From: Clostridium aciditolerans
GTDB lineage: Bacteria; Bacillota; Clostridia; Clostridiales; Clostridiaceae
Direction of reading: 5' to 3'
DNA: 54,327 bases
Assembly: GCF_016316925.1 (NCBI RefSeq)
Contig: NZ_JAEEGB010000039.1
Span: 1-54,327, forward strand
The notes under the pieces are model-generated. The model was not told where the DNA came from and did no database searches. It saw nothing but the letters and a program-made list of their open reading frames with translations. The first letter of the stretch is position 1; each line of letters starts with the position of its first letter. Of the stretch, positions 25,947-34,704 are shown piece after piece. The position numbers and the translations under genes are program-made.

Positions 25947-27221
25947 TTAAAGTTCACTTAATACATTATCTAATTCGGCTATCAAAAAGTTTATATTATC
26001 CTCAGTGATAACAAGAGGTGGTTGAAAGGCTAAAACGTTTCTATCTAAACCATTCTTACCTATAATTATACCTTTATCCTTCAATGCTTCAAGAATAATA
26101 TCTGTTTGATATGAAGCTGGATCTCCATCTTGGTCTATTAGTTCAACGCCCAGCATAAGTCCAATGCCTCTAACATCTTTAATAATTGAATATTTATTTT
26201 TAAGCTTAATTAATTTATTTTTTAGCTTTTCACCTAAATTTGAGGCTCTTTCACATAGATTATTATTCTCTATATAATCCAGTACAGCAATCGCTGTTGC
26301 ACTGGAAACAGGATTACCGCCTAAGGTAGAAGCTGAGGGTTTGTTAAAGGTCGCTGCTAATTTATCATTTGTGCAGAAGGCTCCAATAGGCACACCATTT
26401 CCTAGAGCTTTTGCAACAGTAATAATATCTGGAACAACATCATAGTTTTCTATTGCAAACATTTTTCCTGTTCTTGCAAAACCTGTTTGAATTTCATCAA
26501 TGATTAAAAGTATATTATGTTTTTCTAAAAGCTTCTTTAAGTCTTTAAAATACCACTGAGGTGGAGTTATTATGCCGCCATTACCTTGAATAGGTTCAGC
26601 TATCAATGCGGCAATATTTTCAGAACCTATATTTTTTATAGCTTCTTCTACTGCATTTAATGATTCAGCAGCAGCTATATCGAGGGGTTTATCTTTGCTA
26701 TATGCATTTTGTACAAAAGTAAAACAATCATCTAGGTTTGGATCAGTTCTCCACATTGGAATTGCTGTTGCGCTCATTGTTAAATAGGTACGCCCGTGAA
26801 GGCTGTTTTTTAATGCAATAAACTTATGTTTACCTGTATATAAACGAGCTAATAAAAGAGCCCCTTCATTTGCCTCAGAACCGGAACAGCAGAAGAAGGA
26901 ATGATTTATATCTCCGGGCAATAAATAAGATAACTTTTCTGCTAAGTCCACCATAGGCTGAGTTAAATATATTGTTGTAGTATGCTGCAGCTTCTGCATT
27001 TGTTCAATTGCAGCGCCAAGTATTTCAGGATTACAGTGACCACAATTCATTACTGAAACTCCTGCAAAAAAATCTAGATATTTTTTACCTTCAGAATCAA
27101 ATAAATACTGCATTTCACCTCTAACTATTTGAGGAGGATTTTTATAAAAATGATTTGAACATGGGAATAAATAATCTTTTTTCTTTTTAATTATTTTTTC
27201 AGGTCCTATAAAATTATTCAA
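25947..27221 (-). CDS. Class III PLP-dependent aminotransferase
   Basis: 424 residues, fold type I. The cofactor-binding stretch LIIDEIQTGFARTGK and the Schiff-base Lys in ITVAKALGNGVPIG are present, and the C-terminal VLAFQPPLVITEDNI is typical of the omega-aminotransferase group. The closest functional types are alanine-glyoxylate aminotransferase 2, acetylornithine and GABA aminotransferases, but I cannot choose. It is the last gene of a four-gene minus-strand operon (ApbE, ABC lipoprotein, U32, this), 13 nt after the U32 gene, with AGGAGGT before the ATG. Its link to the respiratory genes is unexplained. Confidence 0.88.
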   Translation of the reverse strand: MNNFIGPEKIIKKKKDYLFPCSNHFYKNPPQIVRGEMQYLFDSEGKKYLDFFAGVSVMNCGHCNPEILGAAIEQMQKLQHTTTIYLTQPMVDLAEKLSYLLPGDINHSFFCCSGSEANEGALLLARLYTGKHKFIALKNSLHGRTYLTMSATAIPMWRTDPNLDDCFTFVQNAYSKDKPLDIAAAESLNAVEEAIKNIGSENIAALIAEPIQGNGGIITPPQWYFKDLKKLLEKHNILLIIDEIQTGFARTGKMFAIENYDVVPDIITVAKALGNGVPIGAFCTNDKLAATFNKPSASTLGGNPVSSATAIAVLDYIENNNLCERASNLGEKLKNKLIKLKNKYSIIKDVRGIGLMLGVELIDQDGDPASYQTDIILEALKDKGIIIGKNGLDRNVLAFQPPLVITEDNINFLIAELDNVLSEL

Positions 27222-27234
27222 AGCTTATACCTCC

Positions 27235-29160
27235 TTAATCAAACTGTAAAGCTCCTAGAGTATAACCGGCTTTCATAGGTTTTAGTGAAGAATATAGTTC
27301 ATTACATATATCTAAGTTATCAAGAGCTTTTCTATAAGAATATAGAACTCTAGTTAAATCCTCTAAGTTGTAGTGACAAGCTTCAATTCTAAAACGGCTT
27401 AATCCAATACTATTAAGCTCTTTTAAGAATGGAAGATAACATAAATCTTTATAAAGCAATAAATAATTTTTTCCGTTATTATCACGGTAAACTGGATGTT
27501 CAAAGCCTTTATCATCTACTAGCACTAATACATTATTATCCGTGTATTTATTATCTTCTTTTTTAGAAGGAGTATGGACTTTTATATTTTCGTATAAATC
27601 ATGTTCTAAATATAATACTGCAGGTGAACCCTGAACAATTAACTCCAAAGGCATAGGAGCTTTTTTTACCATTTCAATTAAATCTTTTAAAGGAGTTTCT
27701 ACGGATACTGCAGCTACAGACAACCCTTGTTTTTTATAGAAGTTAGCAGATAATTCATTATAAATATTTAAGCAGTAATCACCAATAAGCTCCAGATTTA
27801 TATTTTTAAATTTATGTATAGCTCCTAAGTTAGTTACTAACAAACCATCTAAGCCAAGATTATTTTCATTAAGTAGATGAGTATATTTAGAAAAATCATC
27901 TTCAAACATCATTCTTGGGAGACCAAGGTATATTTTTCTTTGCTTTTTATTTTGGGTCAGCTCAAGTATTTCTTTTTTACTAAATGGCTTATTAGGCTCA
28001 AAAACTTCACCAGAAAGATAAATAGCATCAACATTTTGTTCTAGAGCAATTTTAGCTTGTTCAAAAGAATTAACTCTTACACTAAGAATTGGCTTTTTAT
28101 TTGAAGTTAAGTTTTCAAGTAAAGTTTGTTTTATGGTATGTACTCTATCTTCAGTTATTTCAAACTCTTCTACTGGATTGCTGAAAACTTTACCATGGCT
28201 GTAAAATACACCAGTACCCTCGTAGCGCCTATTTATATTTTTAAGACCAGGTTTTTCAAAAGCGTATGCTGTAGATAAATCTCTTTTACGGCTTTCAAAT
28301 ATGCTCATAGAATCTTTTTTTCTATCAAAGCATATAGGATCATCAATATATCTATCAATAGCATCACTGTAAAAGTTTATAAGGCGAATTAAGTAATCAG
28401 AATCTCTCATTCTGCCTTCTATCTTAAAAGATATAATACCTGCTTCGATTAATTCAGGTATATGTTCGTACATACACATATCCTTTACTGCCATAGGATA
28501 TTCTGTTAGATAAACTAAACCATCTTTTTTTATTTTGAAATCCCAGCGGCATGGTTTCATGCAAAGACCTCTATTACTGCTTTTACCGAAAAGCATACCA
28601 CTATATAAGCATTGTCCACCATGTGATATACACATATCACCATGTACAAAATACTCAAATTCCATGTTAGTTTGAGCATATAGAGCTTTAATTGTTTTTA
28701 AATCCATTTCACGAGATGCAACAATTCTAGTTATTCCTAAATTTTTTAATGCTTTAATGCTTTCTAAATTATGAACATTCATCATTACTGAGGAATGTAT
28801 ATTAAGATTTAAGTTTAGTTCTTTAATTAATTCTAATATACTTAAATCTTGAATAATTAAAGCATCAGGTTGTATGCTTTCTAAAAATTTCAAGTATTCT
28901 TTAGCATCCTTTAAATCCTTTTGATTAAAGAGATTATTTACTACTACATAAACCTTTTTGTTTAATGAATGAGCAATCTTAACAGCACTACTTAGTTCTT
29001 CATTTGTAAGATTATAATCTTTTCTATGCATACGCATATTTAAGATTTTACCACCTAAATATACTGCATCTGCGCCACTATGAATAACTTTTTCAAATAT
29101 TTCAAATGTGCCAGCAGGTGCAAGTAATTCTACTTCTCGATTATTAAAAAATCTAGCCAT
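27235..29160 (-). CDS. U32 family (collagenase-like) protein, probable Fe-S hydroxylase type
   Basis: Start at ATG 29160 (641 residues); an upstream GTG overlaps the AAAGGTG ribosome site. The N-terminal U32 domain begins with VELLAPAGTFE. It contains four conserved cysteines in DMCISHGGQCLY and RGLCMKPCRW (about 180-212), the pattern that holds a 4Fe-4S cluster in UbiU, UbiV, TrhP and RlhA. A second region (about 340-640) resembles the DUF3656 type extension. Although named peptidases, characterised members hydroxylate tRNA, rRNA or ubiquinone precursors using prephenate. Operon placement with ApbE, facing quinone genes, leaves open an RNA or a quinone substrate. RNA modification is the more usual role. 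Confidence 0.82.
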   Translation of the reverse strand: MARFFNNREVELLAPAGTFEIFEKVIHSGADAVYLGGKILNMRMHRKDYNLTNEELSSAVKIAHSLNKKVYVVVNNLFNQKDLKDAKEYLKFLESIQPDALIIQDLSILELIKELNLNLNIHSSVMMNVHNLESIKALKNLGITRIVASREMDLKTIKALYAQTNMEFEYFVHGDMCISHGGQCLYSGMLFGKSSNRGLCMKPCRWDFKIKKDGLVYLTEYPMAVKDMCMYEHIPELIEAGIISFKIEGRMRDSDYLIRLINFYSDAIDRYIDDPICFDRKKDSMSIFESRKRDLSTAYAFEKPGLKNINRRYEGTGVFYSHGKVFSNPVEEFEITEDRVHTIKQTLLENLTSNKKPILSVRVNSFEQAKIALEQNVDAIYLSGEVFEPNKPFSKKEILELTQNKKQRKIYLGLPRMMFEDDFSKYTHLLNENNLGLDGLLVTNLGAIHKFKNINLELIGDYCLNIYNELSANFYKKQGLSVAAVSVETPLKDLIEMVKKAPMPLELIVQGSPAVLYLEHDLYENIKVHTPSKKEDNKYTDNNVLVLVDDKGFEHPVYRDNNGKNYLLLYKDLCYLPFLKELNSIGLSRFRIEACHYNLEDLTRVLYSYRKALDNLDICNELYSSLKPMKAGYTLGALQFD

Positions 29161-29191
29161 AAATTTATACACCTTTCTTAATGATAATATT

Positions 29192-30148
29192 TTATTTTAT
29201 TAAGCTGCTATCTGATACATCATCAAATTTTAAATCAGTTTTAATAAGATTTTTAGCTTTAACCCACTTTAGAACTTCTTCAAATTCACTTTTAGAAGGT
29301 GTAGTGGCTTTTGTGTATTTTGGCAAAGTTAAAGAATCCTTAACTGTAGGAGGAAAACCTGCCTCTTTTATTACTAAATCAATATATTTTTCTTTTTTCT
29401 CTTTGCCTATATAATCTACAGCTTTATTGTAAGCTCTATAAAATGCTTTAATCTCATCTTTTTTTGTATCTATAGAATTTTGAGTAAATATTAATACTCC
29501 AGCATTGATATTTAATGCATCAGAACTACTTAATACTTTATTACCCTCTAAAGCGGCAAGGCTTGCCAATGGTTCTGGTAAAGCAGCCATATCAATTTTT
29601 TCGTTTTTAAGCATTTCTAATCTTGTAGGAATTTGAGGCACTGAAACCTTGTTTATGCTGTCTGGGTTAATATTTGAAGAGCTTGTCATCCTATCTGTTA
29701 AATATTCAATTATTGTATTTTTAGAAATCCCTATACTTTTACCTTTAATTTCGTCCATTTTTTCAATATTTGAATTCTTACCTGATAATAACTTAAAACC
29801 TCCATCTGTTTGTGAAGTCATTTTAATATTAAATTTTTTATCATTTAGTAAAGCAACAGAAATCATATCAGATACAGCGCCATCTAGATTTCCAGTTTGA
29901 AGAGCAGAATCTCTATCAACTGCACTTTTGAAGTGTTTAATATCAACTTTAATGCCTTCTTCTTCAAAGTATCGATTATTTTTAGCAATTATAAAAGGAA
30001 CAGAATCTAAGTCTGGCATAACGCCTATTGTTATAGGTTTCATATCTTTGGCAGGCTTTTCTTCAGTTTTATTTTTGTTATTGGAACAGCCTAAGAGAGA
30101 AACAACAAAAACAATTATTAATAAGGGTAAAAAAATTTTTTTCTTCAT
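29192..30148 (-). CDS. ABC transporter substrate-binding lipoprotein (SsuA/NMT1-like)
   Basis: 318 residues. A lipoprotein signal peptide ends with lipobox SLLGC, lipidated at Cys21. The mature part is a periplasmic-binding-protein type 2 fold: ITIGVMPDLDSVPFIIAKN at the first strand, then DGAVSDMISVALL and KSIGISKNT, as in binding proteins for sulfonates, pyrimidines and thiamine precursors. No ATPase or permease is adjacent. The only ABC ATPase (38608) and permease (39344) in the window are of the matching SsuB/SsuC class, inside the opposing quinone operon. The ligand is unknown. It lies between ApbE and U32 genes with gaps of about 31 nt on each side. Confidence 0.88.
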   Translation of the reverse strand: MKKKIFLPLLIIVFVVSLLGCSNNKNKTEEKPAKDMKPITIGVMPDLDSVPFIIAKNNRYFEEEGIKVDIKHFKSAVDRDSALQTGNLDGAVSDMISVALLNDKKFNIKMTSQTDGGFKLLSGKNSNIEKMDEIKGKSIGISKNTIIEYLTDRMTSSSNINPDSINKVSVPQIPTRLEMLKNEKIDMAALPEPLASLAALEGNKVLSSSDALNINAGVLIFTQNSIDTKKDEIKAFYRAYNKAVDYIGKEKKEKYIDLVIKEAGFPPTVKDSLTLPKYTKATTPSKSEFEEVLKWVKAKNLIKTDLKFDDVSDSSLIK

Positions 30149-30179
30149 ATTATATCTCCTCCATTTAACAGCAAATTTT

Positions 30180-31241
30180 TTAATTTACTATTTTATATTC
30201 ATTATTTGTAACTTTAAATTTGTCTTTTAATCCGGAAGTTATATAAACTTCTTTATTACTGTTAACTAGAATAGCATCTACATCTTCAATAGATTCAATG
30301 AACTTTAATCCATCCTTTACTCCCAATGTGAAAAGAGTTGTTGAAAGAGCATCGCCGTCAATTGATTTGTCTGAAACAATTGTAGTACTTACTAGCTGAT
30401 TTTCTACTGGATATCCAGTAAAGGGATTTAGTATATGGTGATATTTTTTACCATCCTTTTCAAGGAAACGTTCATAAACACCAGAAGTAACAACGGATTT
30501 ATTGTTAATATTAAGTACTCCAAGGTGCTCTCCACGGGATTCAATAGGATTTTGAATTCCAATACTCCAGGCGTCTTTAGTAGGACTTTTACCAAGGGCA
30601 TATATATTTCCACCAAGGTCTATTATTGCAGTTTTTATACCTTTTGATTTAAGGTATTCAACTATTTTGTCAGCAGAATACCCTTTAGCAATGCCACCTA
30701 AATCAATTATCATATTCTTGTTTTTTAATTTCACTGTGCTGTTGTCTTCATCTAATAAAATATCATTATAATTTATCTTGTTTTTGGCATCTTCAATTTC
30801 TGCAGATGATGGTACTCTAGCATGATTTGAACCTATGCCCCAAAGCTCTACTAAAGGACCTATGCTGATATCAAAATTTCCTTTTGATAAATCTGAATAG
30901 TATTTTCCCTTTTTAATAACCTCAAAGGTTTCAGGAGAAACTTTTACTGCCACTTGACCTGAGTTTTGATTGATTCTAGATACTTCACTATTAGAAATGT
31001 TTATACTCATCTTATTTTCTATATCTTTTAGTATATCAAATACATTATTAAATACTTCGTCGGAAGGATTATCATATATTTTGATATTTATATATGTTCC
31101 TAGAAAATAGCCAGATTTACTTTGTGGGGAAGTTGTTTTTGATTTTTTATCTAAGTCTAGGTATTTAAAGCCGAATATAAGAATTGAAAAAGTTGCAATA
31201 AAAAATAATGTAACAGCAATTTTTTTTTTAGTTAATTTCAT
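30180..31241 (-). CDS. apbE: FAD:protein FMN transferase (ApbE)
   Basis: 353 residues. An N-terminal membrane anchor (about 8-25, no lipobox Cys) places the enzyme outside the membrane. The ApbE domain shows NMIIDLGGIAKGYSADKI (flavin and Mg site) and SIDGDALSTTLFTLG near 300, the metal-binding TxxxDALST-type motif. ApbE uses FAD to attach FMN through a phosphodiester to Thr or Ser in FMN-binding domains. Two such domains with the acceptor motif are encoded nearby (40133 and 43006). In Listeria the equivalent, FmnB, flavinylates extracellular electron transfer proteins. It is the first gene of its operon, divergent from NDH-2, with AGGAGG before the ATG. Confidence 0.93.
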   Translation of the reverse strand: MKLTKKKIAVTLFFIATFSILIFGFKYLDLDKKSKTTSPQSKSGYFLGTYINIKIYDNPSDEVFNNVFDILKDIENKMSINISNSEVSRINQNSGQVAVKVSPETFEVIKKGKYYSDLSKGNFDISIGPLVELWGIGSNHARVPSSAEIEDAKNKINYNDILLDEDNSTVKLKNKNMIIDLGGIAKGYSADKIVEYLKSKGIKTAIIDLGGNIYALGKSPTKDAWSIGIQNPIESRGEHLGVLNINNKSVVTSGVYERFLEKDGKKYHHILNPFTGYPVENQLVSTTIVSDKSIDGDALSTTLFTLGVKDGLKFIESIEDVDAILVNSNKEVYITSGLKDKFKVTNNEYKIVN

Positions 31242-31302
31242 AGCTTCCTCCTAATATATTAGATGTTCGATAAATATGGTTAATATTTTATCAAAGTTTT
31301 TA

Positions 31303-31331
31303 TTGACAACATATAACGACGTAGATTATAA
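31303..31331 (+). promoter_or_regulatory. Promoter for NDH-2 gene
   Basis: TTGACA (31303-31308), 17-nt spacer, TTATAA (31326-31331). It leaves an untranslated leader of about 235 nt before ATG 31574, in which I see only AT-rich sequence and no clear riboswitch. Confidence 0.65.
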
Positions 31332-31573
31332 CATTAATGGTTTTTATAGTAAAGAAGTAATAGAGCTTAAACAGATTAAGTAAATTAAGTAAATGGCCTA
31401 ACTGTGAACAATAATTACTAAATTATTTTTTATGAACAAATTCCGTGAAAAAGTAGAAAATTTCCATGAATATGATAAAATTTGTATGAAGATTGTGTTT
31501 AAAATAACATGATTGTTGAATTGTTATCAATGTGGAATTATTTATGTATTTAACAGTTTTAGGAGGTAGGTTA

Positions 31574-33418
31574 ATGAGTACCAAAAAGAAAATAGTAATT
31601 ATTGGTGGTGGATACGGTGGAGTTCTAACTGCTAAAAAACTTGCAAAAAAGTTTGGCAAAGATAAAAGTGTAGAAATAACACTTATTGATAAAAAACCAT
31701 ATCATACACTGCTGACTGAGCTTCATGAAGTTGCAGCAAATAGAGCTCCTGAAGAGTCTATCAGAATTGATTTGAAAAAAATATTTGCAAAAAGAAATGT
31801 TAACGTTGTACTCGATGAAATCGTTAATTTTGATTTTAAAGAAAAGACTTTAAAATCAGAAAACAATTCATATGATTATGACTATTTAGTTATAGGAACT
31901 GGATCTAAACCAACTTACTTTGGTATACCAGGAGCTGAGGAATATACTCAAAAGCTATGGTCATATGAAGATGCAGTTAATTTAAAAGAGCATATTCTTA
32001 ATATGTTTAGACAAGCAGTAAAAGAGCCTAATAAAGAAAAAAGACAAAGTCTTTTAACTTTTGTTGTAGTTGGCGGTGGATTTACTGGTATTGAAATGAT
32101 CGGTGAATTAGGAGAATGGAAGAACAGATTATGTAAAGAATTTTATATAGATAAAGAAGAAGTAAAACTTTATGTAGTAGATGCAATGCCAAAGATTTTA
32201 CCGATTTTCCCAGATAATTTAATTAAAAAAGCTGAGAAAAGACTTGAAAAATTAGATATTGAAATTATAACAGGTGCAGGTATTACAGAAGTTACAAAAG
32301 ATTCCGTAACAATGAAAGATAAGGGAAGTATAAAGACTAAAACTGTAGTATGGGCAGCTGGTGTTGAAGGAGCAGACCTTGTTGGCAATATGGAGTTACA
32401 GCAGCAGGGTAGAAAAAGAATTGTTACAAATGATAAATTGCAAGCTGTAGATTATGAAAATGTTTATGTTGTTGGAGATAATATTTTCTATATTCCAGAA
32501 GGAGAAAAAAGACCTGTTCCTCAGATGGTGGAAAATGCAGAGCAAGCAGCTCCAGTAATTGCTAACAACATTTATACAGATATAAGAGGTGGACAAAAGA
32601 AATCATACAAGCCAGGTTTCCATGGTGCTATGGTATGTATAGGTGGACGTTATGGTGTAGCACATATCGGTATGCCTGGAAAGTTCATTGGATTATCAGG
32701 TTTTTTAGCAATGTTCGTTAAACATTTTATTAACATGGTATACTTTTTCCAAGTTGCTGGATTTAATAAGTGCTGGTCTTATTTAATTCATGAATTTTTC
32801 CATGTTAAAGATAAAAGAAGTTTTGTTGGAGGACATTTTGCTAAATCATCACCTAACTTTTGGTTAGTACCATTAAGAATTTTTGTTGGATACAAGTGGT
32901 TAGAGCAAGGATTGCATAAGCTTCCTAAGATTATAGAAGATCCTTCAAATATTTTCTTAATACCAGCACCACCATCAGTAGATGGTAACAGTGCGGCATC
33001 AGCAGCTAAAAGTGTTGCAGAAGCTGCAACTCAAGTAGCAACTTTACCAGTACCAGAATTTTTGAAAAATATCGTTGATTGGTCTATGAATACTTTCTTT
33101 TACACAGGAGATGGTGGTTTTACAGTTTTAGCGAAAATTTTCCAGACATGCATGGTAGTAGGGGAAGTAGTAGTTGGAATATTATTAATAGCTGGATTAT
33201 TTTCAGCACTTGCATCAATTGCTTCCATTGTTATGGGTACTATGGTTTGGTCTTCGGGAATGGCACCATATGAAATGTTATGGTATCTAGGTGCTGGGGT
33301 GGCTCTAATTGGAGGTTCAGGAAGTGTCTTTGGATTAGATTGTTATGTATTACCAGTATTAAAGAAATATTGGAAAAAGATAAGAATTGTAAAGAAATAC
33401 TATTTATATACGGATTAA
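31574..33418 (+). CDS. ndh2: Type II NADH:quinone oxidoreductase with DoxX-like membrane tail
   Basis: Start at ATG 31574 (614 residues), 8 nt from AGGAGG. FAD-binding IIGGGYGGVLTAKKL is at the N-terminus and the NADH-binding VVVGGGFTGIEMIGEL near 165; TVVWAAGV and the VYVVGDN FAD loop follow. Ordinary NDH-2 ends at about 400-430 residues. Here about 180 more follow, with several membrane helices and a YKWLEQGLHKLPK segment like DoxX proteins. The same long form is the Ndh2 of Listeria and Lactobacillus extracellular electron transfer loci. It would oxidise cytoplasmic NADH and reduce a membrane quinone. Divergent from apbE. Confidence 0.93.
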   Translation: MSTKKKIVIIGGGYGGVLTAKKLAKKFGKDKSVEITLIDKKPYHTLLTELHEVAANRAPEESIRIDLKKIFAKRNVNVVLDEIVNFDFKEKTLKSENNSYDYDYLVIGTGSKPTYFGIPGAEEYTQKLWSYEDAVNLKEHILNMFRQAVKEPNKEKRQSLLTFVVVGGGFTGIEMIGELGEWKNRLCKEFYIDKEEVKLYVVDAMPKILPIFPDNLIKKAEKRLEKLDIEIITGAGITEVTKDSVTMKDKGSIKTKTVVWAAGVEGADLVGNMELQQQGRKRIVTNDKLQAVDYENVYVVGDNIFYIPEGEKRPVPQMVENAEQAAPVIANNIYTDIRGGQKKSYKPGFHGAMVCIGGRYGVAHIGMPGKFIGLSGFLAMFVKHFINMVYFFQVAGFNKCWSYLIHEFFHVKDKRSFVGGHFAKSSPNFWLVPLRIFVGYKWLEQGLHKLPKIIEDPSNIFLIPAPPSVDGNSAASAAKSVAEAATQVATLPVPEFLKNIVDWSMNTFFYTGDGGFTVLAKIFQTCMVVGEVVVGILLIAGLFSALASIASIVMGTMVWSSGMAPYEMLWYLGAGVALIGGSGSVFGLDCYVLPVLKKYWKKIRIVKKYYLYTD

Positions 33419-33438
33419 AAAAATGCGATGCATTTTTT
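33418..33438 (+). terminator. Short terminator after NDH-2
   Basis: AAAAAATGC-gat-GCATTTTTT overlaps the stop codon. A 9-bp, mostly A-T stem, so termination may be partial. Confidence 0.6.
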
Positions 33439-33451
33439 AGAGGATAGAGGA

Positions 33452-33615
33452 CAATTGACAGAGGACAGAGAAGGTGAGTTTTCTTCCTTACGTCAGAAAA
33501 CTAACTTATTTTAAGTATGTGTTTTTGTAATGCTAAACATAGACTTATATTATAGATTAAAGATTTTCCGTAGTGTAAGGTCAAAAAATCCTCATTCACG
33601 GTCCACTGTCAATTG
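33452..33615. repeat. MITE-like element with 15-nt terminal inverted repeats
   Basis: CAATTGACAGAGGAC (33452-33466) and its complement GTCCACTGTCAATTG (33601-33615) match at 14 of 15 positions. The roughly 164-nt interior has its own hairpin (AGTTTTCT/AGAAAACT) and CCTTAC/GTAAGG pairing, and no coding sequence. No transposase is present, so it would be non-autonomous. It sits between the NDH-2 gene and the EetA-like gene; 33419-33776 otherwise contains only hairpins. Confidence 0.7.
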
Positions 33616-33621
33616 GCAACT

Positions 33622-33671
33622 ATAATCAAATGTCCTTTTAAAGAGTGCTTTAAAAGGACATTTGTGATTAT
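33622..33671. terminator. Long A-T hairpin before the EetA-like gene
   Basis: 33622-33642 and 33649-33671 form an inverted repeat with one extra base on the right arm, around a short GAGTGC loop. There is no strong T-run, so it may be part of the mobile repeat region or a terminator. Confidence 0.5.
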
Positions 33672-33776
33672 ATAGATAGTTACCAAATATTAAATTATAA
33701 GTTAATAATTTTGAATTGAGTTATTTTAAGGGAACAATTATATTTATAGTAAAATCAACGATATGAAGGTGATTAG

Positions 33777-34163
33777 ATGAAAAAGTTTGATGTAATCATA
33801 ATAGCAAGTATTTTAGTGGTAGCTGGAGTTTTTTTTGGAATAACTAAATACAAAGAACTTTATACAAAAAAGAATAGTAATGAATTATATGCTTACATAT
33901 ATTCACAAAACAAATTATATAAGGCGGTTAATATTGGAGATAACCATTCAGAAAGTATTGAGATTAAAGGTGATTTTGGAAAGAATGTTGTTAAAATTCA
34001 TGACAACGGAGTAGAAGTAGTAGAGGCAGAATGTGATGACCATATATGTGAAAAAGCAGGATTTAAAAATAAGGTAGGTGACCTTATAGTTTGTCTTCCA
34101 AATCAACTATTTATAGAGATAAAAGGAACTCAGGAGGCTGATGTGGATGGAACGTCAAAGTAA
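33777..34163 (+). CDS. eetA: NusG domain II (EetA-like) membrane-anchored protein
   Basis: 128 residues. An N-terminal membrane helix (about 5-23) precedes a small extracytoplasmic domain. That domain contains FGKNVVKIHDNGVEVVEAEC, then CDDHICEKAGF and GDLIVCLPNQL, the pattern of the NusG domain II (DUF1312) family. In the Listeria and Lactobacillus flavin-based electron transfer loci the protein in this position next to ndh2 and a Gx transporter is EetA, of unknown mechanism. Two cysteines flank the DxHxC segment. GAAGGTGAT precedes the ATG. It overlaps the next gene by 17 nt, so the two are translationally coupled. Confidence 0.82.
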   Translation: MKKFDVIIIASILVVAGVFFGITKYKELYTKKNSNELYAYIYSQNKLYKAVNIGDNHSESIEIKGDFGKNVVKIHDNGVEVVEAECDDHICEKAGFKNKVGDLIVCLPNQLFIEIKGTQEADVDGTSK

Positions 34164-34686
34164 ATCAGCGGTAAGTATGACAAGAACACAGAAAATGATT
34201 TTTATTACCATGTTAGTTTCTCAAGCAATGGTTCTTAGCATTATAGAGAAAATGCTGCCTTTAAATTTTGCCATACCCGGTGCAAAACTTGGCTTAGCAA
34301 ACATTATAACATTAACTTGTATATATCTTTTTTCTTTTAAAGAAACTTTAGCGATTATAATTTTAAGAACAATAATGACTTCTTTCATTGGAGGCTCTCC
34401 ATCAACCTTCTTATATAGTATAGCTGGCGCGGTGGTAAGTTTTTTTGTCATGTATATATTGATTTCTATAAGTAGAGAGAAAGTAAGTACTATGGGAGTA
34501 AGTATAGTAGGCGGAGTTTTTCATAATATAGGGCAATTAATTGTTGCAATGATTATTATAGAAAATGCAAAAATATTTTATTATTTACCTCTATTAATGT
34601 TAACAGGGGTAGTTACAGGAATGTTCGTAGGTCTATGTGTTAAATATTTATTATCATATTTAAAAAGATTAAAATACTTTAGTTAG
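34147..34686 (+). CDS. eetB: Gx transporter / heptaprenyl diphosphate synthase component I-like (EetB-like)
   Basis: Start at ATG 34147 (179 residues), 9 nt from AGGAGG; ATG 34141 is too close to that site. Five or six membrane segments. NFAIPGAKLGLANIITL and the FIGGSPSTFLYSIAGA block are typical of the Hpre_diP_synt_I/Gx family, which has an S-component-like fold. Despite the family name it is not itself a prenyl synthase. In extracellular electron transfer loci the counterpart is EetB, encoded next to EetA. Here it also directly precedes the real polyprenyl synthase gene. Confidence 0.82.
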   Translation: MERQSKSAVSMTRTQKMIFITMLVSQAMVLSIIEKMLPLNFAIPGAKLGLANIITLTCIYLFSFKETLAIIILRTIMTSFIGGSPSTFLYSIAGAVVSFFVMYILISISREKVSTMGVSIVGGVFHNIGQLIVAMIIIENAKIFYYLPLLMLTGVVTGMFVGLCVKYLLSYLKRLKYFS

Positions 34687-34704
34687 GTAGCAAAGGTGAT
34701 TGAA

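Noticed and set aside
31488-31512. Possible second Rex site before NDH-2
   Set aside because: Only about 9 of 14 consensus positions match, not above expectation for this base composition.
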